Positions 24,775 to 33,199 are shown, counted from the stretch's first letter. The stretch is DNA of 33,449 nt from Geobacteraceae bacterium (GCA_007125165.1 SLDV01000039.1:1-33449), one strand, 5' to 3'. A program made the numbers and translations. Notes: generated by a model not told the origin, from the sequence alone.

Positions 24775-24788
24775 ATAAGGGGGGAAAT

Positions 24789-26960
24789 ATGCAACAGGGG
24801 AATGCAGCGACGTTGGAGAATCCTTCAGCGGGAATCCTGATCGTTGGCGAGCAGTTGCCCTTGTTATACAGCCTTCAGGCCTTGATGCGGATCAATGGTT
24901 ATCGCACTGATTTGTCGTCCTGCTGCGACGATGCACTGAAAAAACTCAAGCAGGGGCGCTATGGTCTGCTTTTGCTTGATCTGCAGATTTCCGGTCGGGA
25001 CAGTTGCAATCTTCTTGAACGTGTTCGTCAATCCTGCCTCGATGTTGAAACCGTTGTCCTGGTTTCTGACAGTTCCGTTGTGTCAATCAAGGAAGCGCTC
25101 CGACTGGGAGCTTACGATTTCGTGCGCAAGCCATACCGTCCGGAAGATCTGTTGGTAAGTATCAGCCGAGGGCTGGAGCGACAACAATACAAGCAACAGT
25201 TGCGCCGCACCGAGCTGGCTCTGGCGGAGTCGGAGCGGATGCATCGTTTTATTGTCAATAATTCTCCTGATTTTATCTATATGCTTGACGCCGATGGCGT
25301 TTTCACCTTCGCTAACGATATGGTCGAAGAATTGCTGGGATACAAACGCCACGAGATTATTGGGCGTCATTTCTCCGGTCTGATTCATCCGAATAACGCT
25401 GATGCTGCCCATCGATTTTTCAGTGAACAGCGGACTGGTGAGCGGGCCGCCCGTAGTATCGAAATCCGTCTACAGGCAAATCAGGGTAGCACGGAAACCG
25501 AAGCTCGCGGAGAAGTACTGGTTGAGCTCAATGCCATGGGAGTGTACACGCAGAACAAGGCCGGTCAAAAAGAATTTATCGGCACCCTTGGCAGCGCCCG
25601 TGATATCACCGAAAGAAAACGCTCAGAAGAACGGATCAGCTATCAAGCTTATCATGACCTTCTGACCCGTCTGCCGAACCGCCTGCTTTTTGCCGACCGC
25701 ATGACCCAGTCTCTTGCTCATGCGGCACGTAATAAAACGAGAATTGCAGTGATATTCATCGATCTCGACCTCTTCAAGGAGATCAACGACTCCTATGGTC
25801 ACGTGATCGGTGATCGGGTTTTACAGCAGGTGGCAAAACGCATTCTCAAATGTGTGCGCGCCGAGGACACGGTCAGTCGCTTCGGTGGCGATGAGTTTTC
25901 ACTGTTGCTGACAAATATTGAGTCGCTGGAGGATGCCACTGTTGCTGCTGAGAAAATCCTCGCAGCGATCAGGTTGCCGTTGATCGTTGATGGTCATGAA
26001 TTGTGCTTGAGCGCAAGCATGGGGATTGCACTCTATCCTGAAGCCGGTGAGACAATTGAGGACCTGCTCCACAGCGCCGATACTGCCATGTATCACGTCA
26101 AAGGAACAGGAAAAGACGGTTATTGCGCCTACGATCGGCGGATGGATAAACAGCCAGGATCCGTTACTGTTGAGCACGAATTGAGGAATGCTCTTGAGCG
26201 CAACCAGTTGCAGGTTTTCTTTCAGCCCAAGGTTGATCCTGCCCTTAGCAACATTGTCGGCATGGAGGCTCTGTTGCGCTGGCAGCATCCGCACCGTGGC
26301 CTGCTCTATCCTGCCGACTTCATTCATGTTGCCGAAAAAACACGGCAGATTATACCGATAGGCGACTGGGTGTTGCAACAGACCTGCACCGAGATGCTGC
26401 GCTGGCGGCAGCAGGGGTTGCCGCGGATCAGGATGTCTCTGAATCTTTCTGTGATACAGCTCGAACAGGAAGACTATGTCGACAAATTTACCGCCATCAT
26501 CAAAGGAGCGGGGCTGGCGGCAGAATTGTTTGAATTGCAGATTACCGAGCAGGGGATGCTAGATGGTTCCGGCAGGGTTGCCAAAGCCTTACGAGTTTTG
26601 AGCCAGACCGGCGTTTCCGTTGCCATTGACGATTTTGGTTGCGGCCATTCATCACTCAATTATTTGCGCGACTATCCGGTCAACACCCTGATGATCGACC
26701 GTTCTTTTGTTCGTGATATCTCCCAGGATCCGGAACAGTCACGAATCGTTAACGGTATCGCCATGATGGCCCGCGGTCTGAACTTAAATCTCATGGCCAA
26801 GGGTGTTGAAAATCTCATCCAACTGGAGCACCTGCGACAGCTTGGTTGTAATGAAGTCCAGGGGTACCTGTACGGGGAGGCAGTTTCTGCAGATGCTGCC
26901 TTTGCCCTGTTGCGCCGCCATCCGACCCTGGGGCCGGCTTCCAGCCTGATCAGGCATTAA
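24789..26960 (+). CDS. REC-PAS-GGDEF-EAL protein with degenerate EAL site
   Basis: 723 residues from the ATG at 24789, which has GGGGGG 5 bases upstream; an ATG at 24771 overlapping the kinase stop is less well placed. The receiver domain (about 15-130) keeps D64, a Ser in VLVSDSS and K114, but its acid pocket reads IVGEQ instead of IVDDE. A PAS domain (about 155-285) follows (IVNNSPDFIYMLDADG). The diguanylate cyclase domain has GGDEF at 366-370 and an intact inhibitory site RAED at 357-360, so it should make c-di-GMP. The EAL domain keeps E493-A-L, D614-D615 and QGY, but the catalytic Lys of LKID is M635 and the general-base Glu of AEGVE is K671. It probably binds but does not cleave c-di-GMP. 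The 3' end overlaps the convergent CoA-transferase gene by 11 bases. Confidence 0.93.
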   Translation: MQQGNAATLENPSAGILIVGEQLPLLYSLQALMRINGYRTDLSSCCDDALKKLKQGRYGLLLLDLQISGRDSCNLLERVRQSCLDVETVVLVSDSSVVSIKEALRLGAYDFVRKPYRPEDLLVSISRGLERQQYKQQLRRTELALAESERMHRFIVNNSPDFIYMLDADGVFTFANDMVEELLGYKRHEIIGRHFSGLIHPNNADAAHRFFSEQRTGERAARSIEIRLQANQGSTETEARGEVLVELNAMGVYTQNKAGQKEFIGTLGSARDITERKRSEERISYQAYHDLLTRLPNRLLFADRMTQSLAHAARNKTRIAVIFIDLDLFKEINDSYGHVIGDRVLQQVAKRILKCVRAEDTVSRFGGDEFSLLLTNIESLEDATVAAEKILAAIRLPLIVDGHELCLSASMGIALYPEAGETIEDLLHSADTAMYHVKGTGKDGYCAYDRRMDKQPGSVTVEHELRNALERNQLQVFFQPKVDPALSNIVGMEALLRWQHPHRGLLYPADFIHVAEKTRQIIPIGDWVLQQTCTEMLRWRQQGLPRIRMSLNLSVIQLEQEDYVDKFTAIIKGAGLAAELFELQITEQGMLDGSGRVAKALRVLSQTGVSVAIDDFGCGHSSLNYLRDYPVNTLMIDRSFVRDISQDPEQSRIVNGIAMMARGLNLNLMAKGVENLIQLEHLRQLGCNEVQGYLYGEAVSADAAFALLRRHPTLGPASSLIRH

Positions 26961-28314
26961 AAAGTGTGTCAGCAACCCGGAACGGACAGGCAGTTTTCTC
27001 CCTGATCAGCTCAAGGCTCGATTCTGGTGCCAGTTCAATCAACGTGAGCCCCTTTTCTGCATCAACTTCAAAAACCGCCAGGTCGGTAACCACCATATCA
27101 ACAACATTTTTGCCGGTTAATGGCAGGGTACATTCGGTCAGCAGTTTCGAGGTGCCATCCTTGGCGCAGTGATCCATCATAATGACGATCTTCTTGACGC
27201 CGGAGACCAGGTCCATGGCGCCGCCTGGTCCCTTGACCATGCTGCCGGGGATCATCCAGTTGGCCAGATCACCGTATTGAGAGACCTGCATGGCTCCTAA
27301 GACCGACATGTCGATATGACCGCCGCGTACCATGGCGAAAGATTCGGCGCTGTCGAAAAAGGCGCCGCCGGGTAGCCAGGTGATGGTCTGCTTGCCGGCG
27401 TTGATCAGATCGGCGTCTTCCTTGCCTTCTTGCGGGAAGGGGCCGACCCCCATCAGGCCGTTCTCGGCATGCAGGGTAACGGTGATGTTGTCGGGAATAT
27501 AGTTGGCGACCAGGGTCGGCATGCCGATGCCGAGGTTGGCATACATGCCGTCCGTGAACTCCTTGCTGATCCGTCTGGCTTGCCACTCCCGTGCCGGAGT
27601 GAACCCCTTCACCGTCATCTTGCCGGCCAGGGTGCGCTGTTCAATCGGCTTTTCCAGATGGGAACTGATCAGGATACGGTCGACATAGTTGCCGGGAACA
27701 TGAACCTGATGGGGATCAAGCTCGCCGATTTCGACCACTTCTTCAACCTCGGCAACAGTGATACGCCCGGACTTGGCACAGGCAGCGTTGAAATTATTGG
27801 CGGTGTAGCGGAAAATCAGGTTGCCGGCCTTGTCGGCTTTCCAGGCCTTGACCACTGCCAGATCAGCAACAATGCTTTCTTCCAGAACATACTCTTTGCC
27901 GCCAAAGGTCTGAACCGGTTTATTCTCAGCCAGCACGGTCCCATAGCCGGTACGGGTAAAAAATGCCGGTATGCCGGCGCCGCCTGACCGCAGCTTTTCC
28001 GCCAGGGTGCCCTGAGGGGTCAGTTCCAGTTCCAGCTCACCGCTTAAAAACTGTTGTTCAAACAGAGCGTTTTCGCCGACGTAGGAGGAGATCATCTTCT
28101 TGATCTGGCGGGTCTGCAGCAGCCAGCCCAGACCAAAGTTATCGACTCCGGCGTTGTTGCTGACCACGGTCAGGCCACTCACGCCGCTGTCGCGCAGGGC
28201 CTTGATCAGGTTTTCCGGGATGCCACACAGGCCAAAACCGCCGGCAGCAATAGTCATGTTGTCGCTAACCAGACCTTCGAGGGCTTTAGCGGCATCGGTG
28301 AAGATCGGTTTCAT
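26950..28314 (-). CDS. 3-oxoacid CoA-transferase, subunits A and B fused
   Basis: 454 residues. The first ~225 residues match subunit A (MTIAAGGFGLCGIPENLI, SNNAGVDNFGLGWLL, GGKEYVLEESI). The rest matches subunit B (MYANLGIGMPTLVANYI, then HAENGLMGVGPFP with catalytic Glu284, WLPGGAFFDS and GGHIDMSVLGAMQVS). The link falls near 222-246. Most bacteria make the two as separate polypeptides; this single-chain layout is like the animal mitochondrial enzyme. The family moves CoA between succinyl-CoA (or acetyl-CoA) and acetoacetate or related acids. The thiolase gene lies upstream on the same strand, 166 bases away, supporting an acetoacetate/acetyl-CoA role. A ribosome binding site (AGGAG) precedes the ATG. 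Its end overlaps the convergent GGDEF-EAL gene by 11 bases. Confidence 0.94.
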   Translation of the reverse strand: MKPIFTDAAKALEGLVSDNMTIAAGGFGLCGIPENLIKALRDSGVSGLTVVSNNAGVDNFGLGWLLQTRQIKKMISSYVGENALFEQQFLSGELELELTPQGTLAEKLRSGGAGIPAFFTRTGYGTVLAENKPVQTFGGKEYVLEESIVADLAVVKAWKADKAGNLIFRYTANNFNAACAKSGRITVAEVEEVVEIGELDPHQVHVPGNYVDRILISSHLEKPIEQRTLAGKMTVKGFTPAREWQARRISKEFTDGMYANLGIGMPTLVANYIPDNITVTLHAENGLMGVGPFPQEGKEDADLINAGKQTITWLPGGAFFDSAESFAMVRGGHIDMSVLGAMQVSQYGDLANWMIPGSMVKGPGGAMDLVSGVKKIVIMMDHCAKDGTSKLLTECTLPLTGKNVVDMVVTDLAVFEVDAEKGLTLIELAPESSLELIREKTACPFRVADTLFNA

Positions 28315-28346
28315 CGTTTTTCTCCTGTAAATATTGCAAAGTTCAG

Positions 28347-28474
28347 TTCACCACAGAGTCACAGAGAAGGCAGAGCTTTTTGGGGAAACCTTTTAAAAGG
28401 GTTCAATAGCCTCTGGGTTATACAAGCACTTTGGCTTATCTGCTTTTTCAGATTCTCTCAGTGTCTCTGGTAGA
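28347..28474. repeat. Imperfect terminal inverted repeat, possible miniature element
   Basis: The thiolase/CoA-transferase gap has TTCACCACAGAGTCACAGAG at its left (28347-28366) and a partly inverted counterpart at its right (28453-28474; 14 of 20 bases match in inverted alignment). Between them is a small palindrome CCTTTTAAAAGG (28390-28401). The CACCACAGAG...CACAGAG wording is that of common dispersed intergenic repeats in several bacteria. No transposase is present. Confidence 0.35.
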
Positions 28475-28480
28475 TATTTT

Positions 28481-29659
28481 TTAAACTAACTCAAAGATCG
28501 CCGCTATCGCTTCACCGCCACCGATGCACAGGGTGGCCAGGCCATACTTTTCGCCACGGACTTGCATCTCCCGCAACAGGGTCGCGGTCAGGCGGGCACC
28601 GCTGGCACCGATGGGATGGCCGATTGAAACGGCACCGCCATTGACGTTGACCTTCTCTGGGTCAAGGCCGAGCATGTTGATCGCTACCAGAGGAACGGCC
28701 GAAAAAGCTTCATTGATTTCGAACAGGCCGATATCACTCAATTTGAGGCCGGCTTTCTGGCAGCATTTGCTGATCGCATCGACCGGGGCTTCAGCAAACT
28801 TGTCGGGGTGAATGCTGTTGGTCGCAGCGGCAACCAGGCGTGCGATCGGTTTGAGGTTATGGGTTTTTATTGCCTCTATGCCCGCCAGTAGGGACATCCC
28901 TGCGCCATCATTGATGGTCGAAGCGTTACCGGCGGTAATGGTTCCGGTTTTGCTGAAGACGGGGCGCAACTCCGCCAGCTTGTCCACTGCGCCGCGTAGC
29001 GGTTCTTCGTCTGAGCTGATGGTAATATCCCCTTTGCGGGTCTTGATGACAATCGGCACCAGCTCTTCCTTGAACGTACCGTTGTTGTTTGCCGCCTGTG
29101 AACGTTCATAAGAACGTCTGGCAAAAACATCCTGTTGGTCGCGGGTCAGGCCGTGGGCCTGGATCCACTCGTCAGTAATTTCCCCCATGTGACGTCCGGA
29201 ATAGGGGTCGCGCAGACCATCGAAAATGATCAGGTCAATCAGCTCACCGTTGCCGAGACGCTGACCGAAACGCGCTTTTGGCAGGGCATAAGGGGACTGA
29301 GACATGCTTTCCATGCCGCCGGCCAGGGCAACCTGATGGTTGCCGAGGGCAATTCCGTCGGCTGCGAGCAGAATTGACTTGAGGCCACTGCCGCAGACCT
29401 TGTTGATCGTCATGGCTGCTGTGCTGTCGGGCAGTGCGGCAATGCGCATGGCCTGACGTGCGGGGGCCTGGCCTGCTCCTCCCTGGAGAACCTGGCCGAT
29501 AATAACTTCGTCAATGGCCTCTGGCGGCAGTCTAGTGGAGTCCAGGATATGTCTGATGGTTTGTGCCGCCAGTTCCGGCGCGGTCAAGTCGCAGAGCGCT
29601 CCGCCAAAGGAACCGAAAGGAGTGCGCTTTGCACAGATAATGTAGACGTCGCTCATCAT
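28481..29659 (-). CDS. Acetyl-CoA C-acetyltransferase (thiolase)
   Basis: 392 residues, the usual thiolase length. The acyl-accepting Cys89 is in INKVCGSGLKSILLA, the active-site His in GGAVSIGHPIGASGAR, and the second Cys378 in LCIGGGEA. GGMESMSQSPY and NEAFSAVPL are also present. It condenses two acetyl-CoA to acetoacetyl-CoA or runs in reverse. AAAGGA lies 4-5 bases before the first of two adjacent ATG codons. With the CoA-transferase downstream it could interconvert acetoacetate and acetyl-CoA. The preference for degradation or synthesis cannot be told from sequence. Confidence 0.95.
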   Translation of the reverse strand: MMSDVYIICAKRTPFGSFGGALCDLTAPELAAQTIRHILDSTRLPPEAIDEVIIGQVLQGGAGQAPARQAMRIAALPDSTAAMTINKVCGSGLKSILLAADGIALGNHQVALAGGMESMSQSPYALPKARFGQRLGNGELIDLIIFDGLRDPYSGRHMGEITDEWIQAHGLTRDQQDVFARRSYERSQAANNNGTFKEELVPIVIKTRKGDITISSDEEPLRGAVDKLAELRPVFSKTGTITAGNASTINDGAGMSLLAGIEAIKTHNLKPIARLVAAATNSIHPDKFAEAPVDAISKCCQKAGLKLSDIGLFEINEAFSAVPLVAINMLGLDPEKVNVNGGAVSIGHPIGASGARLTATLLREMQVRGEKYGLATLCIGGGEAIAAIFELV

Positions 29660-30201
29660 TTAATCCTTTGTGCTTATTGCGGATGCTGCGGCCTCTGGAG
29701 TGCCCCGTAAGGAAGTTCTTCCCGGAAACGGCCCTTTTCGCCAATCCCGGCGTTGATCCGGGACTTTGTTTGTGCGCCGCAAAGGGCTACGCCCCCACTA
29801 AAATTTTTGATTTTCCGGGTCTTGTGAAAACCAGTTCGTTTCCACATCAAAAATGTGCTGCACGTCTATCCGGGTTTCCGGACGGACACGAGTGATAAAA
29901 GGCAGCTCGGAGCAACAGGCAACATGATAAATATTTTGATGGTGAACCCAGTTTTGGTTGTAGATCTCAGAGCAAATTCGGACCGGCGGAGTTTGATGTT
30001 CATTCGCAAAAACAACGAACGTATTTGCCGGTGTAAGAAGAGTATACTATGGGAATGGCCGGACCGCGACTCTTTTGATGTTGATGGTCGGCAGCTCTGC
30101 AGAAAGCCGAGGTACGCCTCAGCGAGACGTATCCAGGCCCGGTTTCCAGACTGATCAAACACTGAACTTAAATGAAACGATTGTACCGGCGGCTCCGTGT
30201 T
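29660..30201. other. Intergenic region upstream of the thiolase gene
   Basis: This 542-base gap lies between the glcF stop and the thiolase start, both minus. No convincing gene is seen; the open frames in it match nothing I recognise. Near the thiolase end are nested inverted repeats: TCCCGG (29745-29750) with CCGGGA (29758-29763), flanked by CCCTTT (29732-29737) and AAAGGG (29781-29786). This could be a structured leader or a repeat element. Confidence 0.5.
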
Positions 30202-31503
30202 TTAATCCGGTGTTGCCAGCCCCAGTAATTCAGTGATGTGAAGAACCGATTGCGGCATTTGTGCCTGCTGTAATCCCCAGGCCAGTTGCAAATGACAGCC
30301 GGGGTTACCGGTCACCAGAATCTCGGCCCCGGTTTTTCTGACGTTTTCCAGCTTGCGATCCAGAATTTTCTGGCTTTCGTCAGTAAACTTGAGGCTGAAG
30401 GTTGCCGCCGACCCACAACACCATGATGCCTCTTTCATTTCCCGGAACTCAACGCCGGGAATGGACCTGATCAACTCGCGGGGTTGTTTGCTGATCCCCT
30501 GCGCGTGGCACAGGTGGCAGGGTTCGTGATAGGTGACGGATTTTTCAACTGGTTTCAGCCCTTCCGTGCGAATCCCCTGTGTGAATAGAAACTCACTGAT
30601 ATCCTTGATCTTCTGGTGGAAGAGATGGAGGCGCTCATGGTCTGCGCGCTCAGCCAGAATTTCCTCATATTCCTTCAGGGCCGCCCCGCAACCAGCGCAA
30701 TCGGTCACGATAGCGTCGACGTCCAGATCAAGGAACAGATCCAGGTTGAATGCGGCAATCTCTCGAGTCGTGTCCCGGTCACCTTCGGTCAGATGGGGAG
30801 CACCACAGCATTTCTGCTGTTTCGGCGTAATAACATCAAAGCCTTGATGATTCAGCACCTTCACCGTCTGGCGTGATACTTCCGGGTAGAGCAGGGTCAT
30901 GACGCAGCCGAGAAAGAAGGCCACGGTGCCGCGCTTCTCTCCTTTAGCCGGGCTGAGATCCGGCAACTGCGGTCTTAACGGGGGGTGAAGCGCCGGCAGC
31001 ATGCCCTCGGCCTTGTCGATCCAGGCTGGTCCCAGCTTCAGGATTTTGCTGTTACGCACCAACCATTGGATGCCGAGTTTCTGGTAAAGACGGGCCGGCA
31101 GCATGGAGGTTTCCATCAGATCAGGATTCGGCACCATTTTTTTCAAGACCAGGTTGCGCAGGGTGCCCTGCCACTTTGGTGCTGGTAGCTGCTGATGCAC
31201 CTGGGCGCGGCAGATCTCCATGACCTCCCCGGCTTTGACACCGGATGGACAGGCGCTCGTACAGGCGCGACAGTCGAGACAGAAAAAGGCCTCTTCCTTC
31301 ATCGCCAGATTAAAGTCGAGCCTGCCCTCGGCGACGGCCCGGGCCAGAGCCACCCGGCCCCGGGGGCTGGAACGCTCCCGCCCGGTCAAGGCAAAGGTCG
31401 GACAGGTTGGCAGGCAGAAGCCACAGCGCATACATTGCAGTACGTCTTCGTAGGCGGGGGCGTCCTGGTCGGTAAAGTTGCCCAGCAGCTGCTGATCGCT
31501 CAT
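30202..31503 (-). CDS. glcF: Glycolate/D-lactate dehydrogenase iron-sulfur subunit
   Basis: 433 residues. Two 4Fe-4S motifs lie near the N-terminus: CMRCGFCLPTC (Cys24, 27, 30, 34) and CLDCRACTSAC (Cys75, 78, 81, 85). Two CCG domains follow, with FFLGCVMTL...KCCGAPH and CHLCHAQGIS...WCCGSAATF. This is the GlcF/LutA-type electron-transfer subunit that takes electrons from the FAD subunit to the quinone pool or other acceptors. It starts 3 bases after the glcD stop, so the two form one unit. With the lactate permease gene next door, D-lactate is the likelier substrate than glycolate, but this is by context. Confidence 0.93.
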   Translation of the reverse strand: MSDQQLLGNFTDQDAPAYEDVLQCMRCGFCLPTCPTFALTGRERSSPRGRVALARAVAEGRLDFNLAMKEEAFFCLDCRACTSACPSGVKAGEVMEICRAQVHQQLPAPKWQGTLRNLVLKKMVPNPDLMETSMLPARLYQKLGIQWLVRNSKILKLGPAWIDKAEGMLPALHPPLRPQLPDLSPAKGEKRGTVAFFLGCVMTLLYPEVSRQTVKVLNHQGFDVITPKQQKCCGAPHLTEGDRDTTREIAAFNLDLFLDLDVDAIVTDCAGCGAALKEYEEILAERADHERLHLFHQKIKDISEFLFTQGIRTEGLKPVEKSVTYHEPCHLCHAQGISKQPRELIRSIPGVEFREMKEASWCCGSAATFSLKFTDESQKILDRKLENVRKTGAEILVTGNPGCHLQLAWGLQQAQMPQSVLHITELLGLATPD

Positions 31504-31506
31504 GGC

Positions 31507-32898
31507 TTACTCCTGCTCGCTGACGAAAATCTTGCCGGGATTCATGATCCCCTGGGGATCAAAGGCCGACTTGATGCGGCGCATGACGGCAACCCCGCCA
31601 GGACCGATCTGCTTAGCGAGATAGCCTTTCTTGGCAATGCCGATGCCGTGTTCGCCCGATACCGTGCCACCCCAGGCCAGTACCTGTTCGTAAAGCTCGT
31701 CGTAGAAGGCGTGGGCGCGTTTCATCTCATCCTCGTTGCGTTCGTCACAAAGGACGGTTGGATGCAGGTTGCCATCGCCGGCATGACCAAAGGTGCCGAC
31801 GGTGAGCTGATATTTTTCCGTAAGTTGTTCAATCAAAGTGAAGGTGTCCGCCAGCTTAGAGCGGGGAACGGTGGCATCTTCAAGAAGCGTAGTGGGTGAT
31901 ACGCGTGCCAGAGCCGACAAGGCAGTACGGCGGGCCTCGGCTAATTTCATAGCATCCTGTGCGTCTTTGGCCTGGTGCACTTCAGCCGATCCCACCTGCT
32001 CGAGAATCGCCTTTAACGCTTCGGCCTCTTCAGCAACCACTGCTGGATGGCCATCAACTTCGATCAACAGCAGGGCCGCCATCTGCCGTGGCAGGCCGAT
32101 GCCGGCATAATCTTCAACACAGTTGATGGTGGCCTTGTCCATGATCTCCATGGTTGACGGGATGATCTTGGCGGCGATTATTTTCGAGACGGCTTCACCG
32201 GCGGTGCGAATATTATCAAAATAGGCCAGAAAGGTCTGTTTTGTTTGCGGCGGAGGAATTAGTTTCACGGTGATTTCAGTAATGATGCCGAGAGTTCCTT
32301 CCGACCCAACCAGCAGATCCTTAAAGGCGTAACCGGCGACATCCTTGACACTTTTGCCGCCGGTGGAAATCAGGCTGCCATCGGCCAGTACACAGGTCAG
32401 GGCCATGACATAATCGCGGGTGACGCCATATTTCAGGCCACGTAAGCCGCCGGCATCTTCCATGACGTTGCCGGCCAGGGTAGATATTTTCTGTGAACCC
32501 GGATCGGGCGGATAAAAAAGCCCTTTTTCTGCTACCGCGTTGAACAGATCAAGAGTCACCACTCCTGCTTCACAGGTCGCCGTGAGGTTTTCTTCATCGA
32601 TTTCCAGAATCCGGTTCATCTTGGTCAGGCAAATGACGATGCCGCCATTGATGGGAATGCTCCCACCAGAAAGGCCGGTAGCGCTACCGCGGGGCGTCAA
32701 CGGGATGTTGTGACCTCGGGCAACCTCCACGACCTTGATAACATCCTGCGTGCTGGTCGGATAAACGACCAGGTCGGGCATGGCATGAAGCCCCGGTGTT
32801 GAGTCGTAACCCAGGACCAGCAGGTCTTCTTTTGCTGTAATCAGCTTATCTTTTCCGAGAGCTTGTTCAAGTTGCTCCACTGCGCTTTGTGTGATCAT
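31507..32898 (-). CDS. glcD: Glycolate/D-lactate dehydrogenase FAD subunit
   Basis: 463 residues. The PCMH-type FAD-binding domain shows VVYPTSTQDVIKVVEVARG, PLTPRGSATGLSGGSIPING, YPPDPGSQKISTLAGNVMED and SEGTLGIITEITVKLIPPP. The C-terminal FAD-oxidase domain ends with GTFGHAGDGNLHP, SGEHGIGIAKKGYL and FDPQGIMNPGKIF. It oxidises a 2-hydroxy acid (D-lactate or glycolate) to the 2-oxo acid. I chose the ATG at 32898 because GAGGT lies about 4 bases upstream; an in-frame GTG at 32937 is unsupported. The leader of about 130 bases from the promoter at 33034-33062 holds a GTTGTC repeat array. Confidence 0.94.
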   Translation of the reverse strand: MITQSAVEQLEQALGKDKLITAKEDLLVLGYDSTPGLHAMPDLVVYPTSTQDVIKVVEVARGHNIPLTPRGSATGLSGGSIPINGGIVICLTKMNRILEIDEENLTATCEAGVVTLDLFNAVAEKGLFYPPDPGSQKISTLAGNVMEDAGGLRGLKYGVTRDYVMALTCVLADGSLISTGGKSVKDVAGYAFKDLLVGSEGTLGIITEITVKLIPPPQTKQTFLAYFDNIRTAGEAVSKIIAAKIIPSTMEIMDKATINCVEDYAGIGLPRQMAALLLIEVDGHPAVVAEEAEALKAILEQVGSAEVHQAKDAQDAMKLAEARRTALSALARVSPTTLLEDATVPRSKLADTFTLIEQLTEKYQLTVGTFGHAGDGNLHPTVLCDERNEDEMKRAHAFYDELYEQVLAWGGTVSGEHGIGIAKKGYLAKQIGPGGVAVMRRIKSAFDPQGIMNPGKIFVSEQE

Positions 32899-32968
32899 GG
32901 GGACCTCGCGGGTTCTTGGATAGCGCCCAGCTGTCACGTTAATCGCAAGAGTTAACAGCGAGGAGCGA

Positions 32969-32996
32969 GTTGTCTGTATGTGACAACCGTTGTCTG
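32969..32996. repeat. GTTGTC/GACAAC repeat array in the glcD leader
   Basis: GTTGTCTG occurs at 32969-32976 and again at 32989-32996, exactly 20 bases apart. Between them GACAAC (32982-32987) pairs with the second copy as the palindrome GACAACCGTTGTC. It could be a protein site or an mRNA hairpin. Confidence 0.5.
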
Positions 32997-33019
32997 GTTT
33001 TGGTGGATAGGTGGTAAAA

Positions 33020-33030
33020 TGGTAATACCA
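33020..33030. promoter_or_regulatory. GntR/FadR-type operator upstream of glcD
   Basis: TGGTAATACCA is a perfect palindrome of the TGGT-N3-ACCA form bound by FadR-subfamily GntR regulators, which include lactate regulator LldR. It lies just downstream of the minus-strand -10 box, about where transcription would start, a placement suited to repression. No regulator gene is in the window. Confidence 0.6.
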
Positions 33031-33033
33031 GAA

Positions 33034-33062
33034 AACCTATCTTCTTGTCGCTTATATGTCAA
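33034..33062 (-). promoter_or_regulatory. Sigma-70 promoter of glcD-glcF
   Basis: On the minus strand a perfect TTGACA (33057-33062), a 17-base spacer and TAGGTT (33034-33039). Transcription would begin near 33027, inside the TGGTAATACCA palindrome. Confidence 0.6.
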
Positions 33063-33164
33063 GATCTGACCAGCTATTTCAGCGTTCACTCAGATAGGTT
33101 TAAAAGTCACACGAATCATCACCTCTACCATACAAGATAAAACCTTATTGATTAGTAATAAATT

Positions 33165-33199
33165 TTTGGAAGGGGAGGTAATACCCCCCCCCTTCCAAA
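33165..33199. terminator. Hairpin after the lactate permease gene
   Basis: TTTGGAAGGGG (33165-33175) pairs perfectly with CCCCTTCCAAA (33189-33199), with a run of nine C at 33184-33192. For the minus strand, the permease direction, the downstream bases are AT-rich but not a clean T-run. Probably a terminator that separates the permease from glcD. Confidence 0.6.

Noticed and set aside
29770-29800. GCCGCAAAGGGCTACG resembling the core of a GEMM (c-di-GMP) riboswitch
   Set aside because: The other conserved parts, such as the GGCAAACC segment and the paired stems, were not found.
29866-30162. Minus-strand frame of 98 codons in the thiolase/glcF gap
   Set aside because: No ribosome binding site, no recognisable motif, basic composition typical of chance frames. 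A plus-strand frame over the same bases is equally unsupported.
33184-33192. Run of nine C as a phase-variable tract
   Set aside because: It lies in non-coding DNA and forms part of a hairpin; nothing links it to a start codon or promoter spacer.
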